The position numbers were made by a program, and so were the translations under genes. Below are positions 15,635-21,056 of a stretch of DNA of 21,056 nt, piece by piece. Location: positions 1 through 21,056 of the forward strand of contig CAYZDV010000024.1 of NCBI GenBank assembly GCA_964477275.1, written 5' to 3'. Source of the stretch: CAYZDV01 sp964477275 (GTDB taxonomy: Bacteria; Acidobacteriota; Aminicenantia; Aminicenantales; Aminicenantaceae). The notes beneath the pieces are model-generated. The model was not told the origin of the DNA. It did no database searches and was given only the letters and a program-made list of their open reading frames with translations. Each line of letters opens with the position of its first letter. Position 1 is the first letter of the stretch.

Positions 15635-17142
15635 TAAGGCAGCCTGAGCGTCTTGATGAAATCTCTGAATTCGCCTTCGCTTTCTCTCCGGATGAGAAGC
15701 ATCAGCGTCTCTCCGGACTTCAATCGTTTGATGAGGGCGTGAAAGTCGGTCTCGTCCTTGACTTTCACCCTGTTGGCCTCAAGAATGATATCGTAGGGCC
15801 TGATGTCCTTCCGGTCGGCTTCGCTGTACTTCTTGACTTCGATGACCAGAACTCCTTCCTCTGTTCGCATCCCCAGACGTCTGGCGATCCTCGGGTTCAG
15901 AGTTGTGACCCGCATGCCCAGCTCATCCCCGGAAGCCGCTGAAGCCGCCTGCTCTGCGCCGGTTTCCAGCTCCACCAGCTTTGCGGTCAGCACTTTCTCT
16001 TTTCCATCCCGGATGATTGAGATTTCAACTTTTGTTTCCGGCTCGATTTCGGCAATTTTGAAGGAGAGGTCGTTGGGGTCTTTGACCGGCTGTCCGTTGA
16101 CGCTGACAATGGCATCGTACTGCTGGATTCCTGCCTTGTCGGCCGGAGACCCGGGCGTGACTTCATGCACCAGGGCTCCTTCTCTTGACTTCAGCTTGAG
16201 GCTTTCTTTGACTTCCTGGGAGATCTCGCCGGTCCACACGCCCAGATATCCTCTGACCACCCGGCCTTTCTCCTTGAGCTGTTTGACGACTTTGCCGGCC
16301 AGACTGGAGGGAATGGCAAAGCCGATACCGATGTTTCCTCCGGTTGGCGACGAAGCAATCATGCTGGTGATTCCCACCACCTTGCCTCTCATGTCGACCA
16401 GCGGGCCGCCGCTGTTTCCCCGGTTAATGGCCGCATCGGTCTGGATGAAGTCCTGATAGTTGGGTGTGACCTGGCTCCTTAAGAGCTGTCGTCCTTTGGC
16501 GCTGACGATTCCGGCCGAGACGGTATTCTCGAATCCCAATGGGTTGCCAATGGCCAGGACCCATTCGCCAACTTTGAGCCGGTCAGAGTCCCCAAGCTGG
16601 GCGTAGGGGTTGCCTTTTGCGGTGACTTTGAGCAGCGCCAGGTCCGTCGGCGGGTCAGTCCCGACGACCTCAGCCTGGAACTCTTGGTTCTGAACAGTGG
16701 AGACGGTCACCCTAACGGCTTTTTCCACCATGTGATTATTGGTCAGGATATAGCCATCCGAGCTGATGAAAAATCCCGTTCCCCTGGATTCGGAGCGGTA
16801 CTCCTGCTCTCTTCCGCGGGGAACGCCGAAGAAGAATCGATCCCAGAAATCCTCCGGCCAATCATCCCAGAAGCCGGAGATTCTCCGTCTCTCCACTTTC
16901 TCGACTGTGATGCTGACCACTGTCGGCCCCACCAGCTCTGCGATTTTGACGAAGTCCAGCTCGGGGGCTGACTGGGGGTCCGGGGAAGCAAAGAGATAAG
17001 AAGATGATGAAGAAGATAAGAAATTCGGTTCAGATGTGAAGTTTTCAGGCAGTTCCTTTTCAGGCAGATAGACGAATAGAATGCCCGAAAGAAGGATGCC
17101 CAGGAAGAAGCTGATGGCAGCAACCCATGCGGCTTTTCTCAT
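15634..17142 (-). CDS. HtrA/DegP-like periplasmic serine protease with two PDZ domains
   Basis: A 502-residue envelope quality-control protease. Residues 6-26 are a hydrophobic signal anchor or signal peptide, followed by a serine-rich linker (about 43-50). The trypsin-like domain covers about residues 65-290, with catalytic H137 (T-N-N-H-M-V), D167 (T-D-L-A-L-L) and S244 (R-G-N-S-G-G-P-L). The first PDZ domain is at about 295-395 and the second at about 405-495, with an alanine-rich spacer (397-405) between them. The composition is that of DegP/DegQ/MucD rather than one-PDZ DegS. A GGAGG ribosome-binding site precedes the ATG, and a promoter lies 30-58 bp upstream of it. It is coupled to dapF by a one-base overlap, an unusual partner for a protease. 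The C-terminus lacks further domains. Confidence 0.95.
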   Translation of the reverse strand: MRKAAWVAAISFFLGILLSGILFVYLPEKELPENFTSEPNFLSSSSSSYLFASPDPQSAPELDFVKIAELVGPTVVSITVEKVERRRISGFWDDWPEDFWDRFFFGVPRGREQEYRSESRGTGFFISSDGYILTNNHMVEKAVRVTVSTVQNQEFQAEVVGTDPPTDLALLKVTAKGNPYAQLGDSDRLKVGEWVLAIGNPLGFENTVSAGIVSAKGRQLLRSQVTPNYQDFIQTDAAINRGNSGGPLVDMRGKVVGITSMIASSPTGGNIGIGFAIPSSLAGKVVKQLKEKGRVVRGYLGVWTGEISQEVKESLKLKSREGALVHEVTPGSPADKAGIQQYDAIVSVNGQPVKDPNDLSFKIAEIEPETKVEISIIRDGKEKVLTAKLVELETGAEQAASAASGDELGMRVTTLNPRIARRLGMRTEEGVLVIEVKKYSEADRKDIRPYDIILEANRVKVKDETDFHALIKRLKSGETLMLLIRRESEGEFRDFIKTLRLP

Positions 17143-17171
17143 TTTCCGTCCTCCTTCCCGATTAAGGTATT

Positions 17172-17200
17172 AAAATAGCATACTCGCCTGAAAAATTCAA
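17172..17200 (-). promoter_or_regulatory. Extended -10 promoter for htrA-dapF
   Basis: On the minus strand, TTGAAT (17200-17195), a 17-bp spacer and TATTTT (17177-17172) preceded by TGC form an extended -10 promoter. The start near 17165 gives a leader of about 22 nt containing GGAGG. No extracytoplasmic-stress sigma consensus was recognised. Confidence 0.6.
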
Positions 17201-17284
17201 TTTTTCCGCAGGCCATAACCTCTTTGCTTTAAGAAAAGTTGCATTATGCGGCCGATGGAGATATCATCACTTCGGTCAAGATAA

Positions 17285-17902
17285 ATGGCCTTGAAAAAAG
17301 GAGTCCTGATCGTCATCGAAGGCATCGACGGCTCCGGGAAGTCAACCCAGGCCAGGATGCTTCTTCGAAAGCTTGCTTCCAGAGGCTACAAGGCAGTCTT
17401 ATTCCGCGAGCCCTCTGACAGCGTCTACGGCCGGGAAATCAAGAGAAAAGCCCTTCGCTCCGGCTCTCTCTCTCCGGAGGAGGAGCTGGACCTTTTCCAG
17501 AGGGATAGAAAGGAGAACGTGGAAAAAAACCTCAAACCGGCCATGAAGGAAGGCAAAGCGGTCATCCTGGACAGGTACTATTTTTCGACCATCGCTTACC
17601 AGGGGGCACGGGGCCTTGACAGGGAATGGATCAGAAAAACGAACGAGGAGTTTGCCGTCCGGCCGGACCTGGTTTTCATCCTGGACATTGAGCCGCGGGC
17701 AGGCCTGGAGCGGATAGAAAAGCGCAGAAAGAAGGACCGCCTTTTCGAACAGAAAGGCTATCTGGAAAAAGTCAGGAAGATATTCCAGGGCTTCAGGGGG
17801 AAGAGCATTATCCATATCGATGCCCGGAGAAGCCCGGATGCCGTCAGCCAGAAAATCGAAAAGGCCGTCTTTAAGCTTCTGGTCAAGATTCCGGAAATCT
17901 GA
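17285..17902 (+). CDS. tmk: Thymidylate kinase
   Basis: A 205-residue kinase converting dTMP to dTDP with ATP. The P-loop is at residues 13-21 (G-I-D-G-S-G-K-S-T) and the D-R-Y-Y-F-S-T-I-A-Y-Q-G substrate motif is at 96-107. The LID region R-x-x-K-R-R-K-K-D-R-x-F-E is at 143-155, and a D-I-E strand near residue 135 replaces the usual L-D-x-x-P-E. The conserved R-E-P at 41-43 is followed by S-D-S-V-Y-G instead of the common G-G-T, a variation I associate with a recognised tmk subgroup. The ribosome-binding site is weak, and no clear promoter was found in the 142-bp gap shared with divergent htrA. The PBP1A gene begins 12 bp after the stop, so the two genes are likely co-transcribed. Confidence 0.93.
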   Translation: MALKKGVLIVIEGIDGSGKSTQARMLLRKLASRGYKAVLFREPSDSVYGREIKRKALRSGSLSPEEELDLFQRDRKENVEKNLKPAMKEGKAVILDRYYFSTIAYQGARGLDREWIRKTNEEFAVRPDLVFILDIEPRAGLERIEKRRKKDRLFEQKGYLEKVRKIFQGFRGKSIIHIDARRSPDAVSQKIEKAVFKLLVKIPEI

Positions 17903-17914
17903 TATATTTTTTAT

Positions 17915-20428
17915 ATGGTGTTTGATAAAAAATTCTCCATCATCATCAAAAAAAGAAGCCGGCCGGCTCAGCAAAGCGTTTCCCCTGCATCCCGGGAAAA
18001 ACGAGCGCCAAAGCCTCTCAGGCAGAGAATCTTCAAGTGGGCTGTTCTGTTCATTCTTTTTTCCTCAGCCTGTGCTTTGGGAGCGCTTGTCGGCACCCTG
18101 AAGGCTATCAGAGAGAACCTCCCCTCGATTTCCAAGCTGGAAGAATATGAGCCCAAGATTATCACCTATATTTTTGCCGATGATGGATCTGTTGTCGGAG
18201 AGTATGCCGTTGAAAAGAGAATTGAGATTCCCTACCAGGAAATTCCCGATCTCTTGAAGACAGCCATCCTGGCCACCGAGGACCCCCGATTCTTCAAGCA
18301 CAGCGGCGTCGACCTGCGCGGGATTTTGCGGGCGTTGAGGGAAGACCTCAAGATCAAGCTGGGCGGAAAGCCGGGCAAGCTTCATGGCGGGAGCACAATC
18401 AGCCAGCAGCTGGCCACAGAGCTTTTTCTCCACCGCCGGCAGACCATTCGCCGCAAATTGAAAGAGATGCTTCTCTCTCTCCAGATTGAAGAAAAGTACA
18501 CCAAAGAAGAGATTTTCACCCTCTACTGCAACCAGTTCAACCTCGGCCATGGTGCGCATGGGATGGAAGCCGCAGCCCGGCTCTATTTCGGGAAGAGCGT
18601 CTCGGAGCTGACCCTGGAAGAAACGGCCATGATCGTCGGCATCCTGCGCGGGCCTTCCTATTATTCGCCTTACCGGAACCGGGAGGCCACGCTTCAGCGG
18701 CGGAACCACGTCATCAATCGCATGTATGAGGAAGGATACATCTCCAGGGAGACGGCCGGGGAGGCCAAAGCCAGGCCGATGAACGTGCTCCCTCTTTACC
18801 GGGAATCCACCGAATTTGCCGCGTATTTCCGCGAGGAAGTCCGCCGCTATCTGGCGGAGAATTATGGAGAAACGGCCCTCTACGGAGAGGGCCTCAGAGT
18901 CTACACCACCCTGCACCCGACCTATCAAAAATATGCCGAAGAGGCCCTTCTGGGCTGGTTGAGAGAACTGGATAAAAGACAGGGCTGGAGGAAGGATAAG
19001 CGGAATCTGCTCGAGGAAGGACTGGAAAGTCTTGACGGCCTTGACAGTGCTGCCTTGAAAGACTGGCCTCCGTTTAACTGGCTCAAACCGTCTCTGGAAG
19101 CGGGAGATATCATAGAAGCGCTGGTGCTCGAGGTGACACTCGAGGAGGCCACGGTCAGAGTCAAGGACTATACCGGGCTTTTAAAGAACGAAGGCATCGA
19201 TTGGACAGGCACAAAAAGCCTGAAAAATATTCTCAAACAAGGAGACGTGATTCATGTCAAGGTCAAGAAAATAGACGAGGAGAGCAAAATCCTTCTTGTC
19301 TCTCTTGATCAGGAGCCTGTCCTGGAGGGCGCTTTCCTGGCCATCGAGCCCCGGACAGGACAGGTCAAGGCCATGGTCGGCGGCTATTCCTTCCGGCGAA
19401 GCGAATGGAACAACGCCACCCAGGCCAGAAGACAGGCCGGTTCCGCCATCAAGCCCTTTCTCTACACGGCTGCCCTCGACAGCCGGATGTTCACTCCGGC
19501 CACCATCATCATCGACGAACCCACTGATTTTTATGACAAGTGGTCAGGAGAACCGTATTCTCCAGGAAATTATGACCAGAAATACAAGGGCGCGGTGACT
19601 GTCCGCACCGGGCTGGAGGAATCCCGAAACATCGTCACCGCCAAATTGCTGGAGTTCATTTCTCCCCAGAAAGGCGTTGAGTACTGCCGCAAGTTCGGCC
19701 TCACCACTCCCATGTATCCCTATCTCTCTCTGGCCCTGGGCGCTCCCGAGGTCCGCCTGATCGAAATGGTCTCCGCCTACTCGACCTTTCCCAACAGGGG
19801 CGTGAGGGTCAAACCCTATTTCATCAAACGCATCGAGGACAAAGAGGGCAATATCCTGGAAGAAGCCGTGGTCGAGTCCGAAGAGGTAATCTCTCCCCAG
19901 GTCGCCTACATGATGACCTCTCTGATGCAGGGCGTCTGTGAGAGAGGAACGGGCTGGAGAGCCAGAGAGCTCGGGTGGCCTCTGGCCGGGAAAACGGGCA
20001 CCACGGATGCCTACACGGATGCCTGGTTCATCGGGTTCTCTCCGTCCCTCTGCGCGGGCGTCTGGGTCGGCCACAAGGCAAAGGTTCCCATCGGAGATAG
20101 ACAGTCCGGCGCAGTGGCCGCCCAGCCGCCATGGATGGATTTTTTCAGGAAAGTCATCAGGGATATGAAGAAAAAGATGGAGCCGGAGATGGAATTGGCC
20201 AGAGTGAGCGAGTCAGAAGTGGAGGGAGAAAATCCAGCGGTCAGTGAACAGTTTGAAATCCCTCCCAACCTCTCTTTTGTCGAGATTGACTACAAAACAG
20301 GCCTGCTGGCCACCCCGCACTGTCTTTTCACCCTGAAGGAAGTCTTCCTGCCCGGGACCGAGCCCGACCGATTCTGCTCGCCTGAAGACCACATGATGAT
20401 TCTGGATTATTACAGGCAGGTGAGATAA
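17915..20428 (+). CDS. Class A penicillin-binding protein (PBP1A type)
   Basis: An 837-residue bifunctional peptidoglycan synthase. A cytoplasmic basic N-terminus leads into one transmembrane helix (about 40-60). The glycosyltransferase (GT51) domain at about 95-280 has catalytic E122 in T-E-D-P-R-F-F-K-H and the G-G-S-T-I-S-Q-Q motif (158-165). A linker with an OB-like insertion lies at about 395-470. The transpeptidase domain has nucleophile S510 and K513 (S-A-I-K), S-R-N (570-572) and K-T-G-T (693-696), so both activities look intact. The C-terminal ~40 residues form a short extra segment with two cysteines (C803, C821). The start is less certain: no Shine-Dalgarno sequence precedes ATG 17915, and the upstream 12 bp are AT-rich. 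It follows tmk closely. Confidence 0.95.
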   Translation: MVFDKKFSIIIKKRSRPAQQSVSPASREKRAPKPLRQRIFKWAVLFILFSSACALGALVGTLKAIRENLPSISKLEEYEPKIITYIFADDGSVVGEYAVEKRIEIPYQEIPDLLKTAILATEDPRFFKHSGVDLRGILRALREDLKIKLGGKPGKLHGGSTISQQLATELFLHRRQTIRRKLKEMLLSLQIEEKYTKEEIFTLYCNQFNLGHGAHGMEAAARLYFGKSVSELTLEETAMIVGILRGPSYYSPYRNREATLQRRNHVINRMYEEGYISRETAGEAKARPMNVLPLYRESTEFAAYFREEVRRYLAENYGETALYGEGLRVYTTLHPTYQKYAEEALLGWLRELDKRQGWRKDKRNLLEEGLESLDGLDSAALKDWPPFNWLKPSLEAGDIIEALVLEVTLEEATVRVKDYTGLLKNEGIDWTGTKSLKNILKQGDVIHVKVKKIDEESKILLVSLDQEPVLEGAFLAIEPRTGQVKAMVGGYSFRRSEWNNATQARRQAGSAIKPFLYTAALDSRMFTPATIIIDEPTDFYDKWSGEPYSPGNYDQKYKGAVTVRTGLEESRNIVTAKLLEFISPQKGVEYCRKFGLTTPMYPYLSLALGAPEVRLIEMVSAYSTFPNRGVRVKPYFIKRIEDKEGNILEEAVVESEEVISPQVAYMMTSLMQGVCERGTGWRARELGWPLAGKTGTTDAYTDAWFIGFSPSLCAGVWVGHKAKVPIGDRQSGAVAAQPPWMDFFRKVIRDMKKKMEPEMELARVSESEVEGENPAVSEQFEIPPNLSFVEIDYKTGLLATPHCLFTLKEVFLPGTEPDRFCSPEDHMMILDYYRQVR

Positions 20429-20466
20429 AGAGCCAGCGGACACAAAGCGTTCTCGCGGAAACCCTC

Positions 20467-21056
20467 TTATTTTTTCTTGGTAACCTTTCCGGAACTCGAA
20501 GAGCCCGAGGAGCGGGATGACGATCCTCGGGCAGCGCTGGAGGAGGATGAGGAGGAACCTCTGTCTTTTGAACCCGTGCTTATTCTTTTTGAGCCGGTTT
20601 CTCTTGAAGCCTGCGAAGAAGAATCTTTCGAAGGCTGCCGCTGAATGGTTCTGCTGCCGGGGTGGCTTTTGTAGATTTGGTCGAGAAAAGACCCCGGTTT
20701 TCTGGTTGTGATTTTCCTCGGAGAGGTGCGGAGGCGGATTTCCGGTGAAGAGGGATACCCATAGGGGATTTTCCGGATTGAGTCTTCCCTTACCGGGTCG
20801 GAGGCCTTTGTTTCCACCCTTTTCACCTCTGCAGGCTCCTGTTTCCTCAGCCCGGATTCTCTTCCCTGGCTGACCCTCGCTGGATCGGTCGGACCTTCCA
20901 TTTTTTTGAGCAGAAGCTTCTGGCTGCCCAGTTTTTCGGGCGTTATCCTGGCCGCTGCCGGCCGCAGGCCAATCGGCTCAGTGGAGAGAGTGATTTTGCC
21001 CAGTTTCTGGATGGACTCCTGGCTCAGAGCCACCCTGGAGACATCCCGTGCCGTGA
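20467..21056 (-). CDS. Unrecognised protein, Ser/Lys/Arg-rich C-terminal part (5' partial)
   Basis: At least 195 residues are open to the right edge. A GTG at 21033 could start the frame, but it continues without a stop to the window end, so the protein is probably larger and truncated here. No domain is recognisable. The visible part is low-complexity and polar: proline/basic-rich in the middle, with G-Y-P-S-S-P and R-K-I-T-T-R patches, and ending in serine runs broken by basic residues and a K-V-T-K-K-K terminus. This composition suggests a disordered tail of a surface, periplasmic or nucleic-acid-binding protein. It converges on the PBP1A gene with a 38-bp gap, and base composition resembles its neighbours. 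I assign no function. Confidence 0.55.
   Translation of the reverse strand, partial: TARDVSRVALSQESIQKLGKITLSTEPIGLRPAAARITPEKLGSQKLLLKKMEGPTDPARVSQGRESGLRKQEPAEVKRVETKASDPVREDSIRKIPYGYPSSPEIRLRTSPRKITTRKPGSFLDQIYKSHPGSRTIQRQPSKDSSSQASRETGSKRISTGSKDRGSSSSSSSAARGSSSRSSGSSSSGKVTKKK

Noticed and set aside
16990..17030. Short GAA/GAT-rich stretch resembling a microsatellite
   Set aside because: It encodes the serine-rich linker of HtrA and is too short and irregular to call a phase-variable repeat.
17325..17430. Thymidylate kinase lacking the usual GG after R-E-P, as a possible novel kinase
   Set aside because: The P-loop, DRYYFSTIAYQG motif and LID region are all standard, and R-E-P-x-D variants are, as I recall, common among bacterial thymidylate kinases.

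Overview
The window reads as a stretch of bacterial chromosome with no phage, plasmid or CRISPR signature. It is densely coded, moderately GC-rich, and has about 15 protein genes on both strands plus one tRNA. The cell looks Gram-negative (diderm): it encodes a FadL/OmpP1-type outer-membrane protein, a membrane-tethered HtrA protease, a class A penicillin-binding protein and DapF (meso-diaminopimelate synthesis). A surface protein with InlB-like B repeats and a CFI-box C-terminal tail, together with the sensory HD-GYP proteins, resembles what I associate with Aminicenantes, Acidobacteria or deltaproteobacterial-type genomes. That placement is an impression from family content, not a phylogenetic result.

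Layout. 1-1338 is the 3' part of a surface/secreted repeat protein. 1482-1670 is a tiny excisionase-type HTH protein behind its own promoter. 1770-7690 is a cyclic-di-GMP signalling block: an FHA-GAF-HD-GYP phosphodiesterase, an orphan radical SAM enzyme, and a convergent 1121-residue protein with seven PAS domains and an HD-GYP domain. 7691-8487 is the only long gene-poor stretch. It holds a striking GC-rich palindromic element of about 186 bp with inverted ends (7932-8117), a probable minus-strand terminator and tRNA-Gln(CTG). 8488-13462 is a + strand run: flippase-like membrane protein, nrdR, lon, thiL, closed by a terminator. 13573-14778 is the FadL-type porin behind a consensus promoter. 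It converges on, and overlaps by 32 bp, a minus-strand htrA-dapF pair (17142 down to 14747). 17285-20428 is tmk followed by a PBP1A-type gene. 20467 to the edge is the low-complexity C-terminal end of an unrecognised minus-strand protein.

How it fits together. Most genes are housekeeping: dNTP supply and its control (nrdR, tmk), thiamine diphosphate (thiL), proteolysis (lon, htrA) and envelope construction (dapF, PBP1A, flippase-like protein, FadL). The accessory interest lies in two places. One is the left third, where two differently gated HD-GYP phosphodiesterases flank an uncharacterised radical SAM enzyme. The other is the intergenic palindrome at 7932-8117, which no recognised gene explains and which is the best candidate here for an undescribed small mobile or structured-RNA element. 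Several promoters match the sigma-70 consensus closely, so start regions are fairly well supported for the HTH gene, the FHA protein, the flippase-like gene, fadL, htrA and the tRNA.
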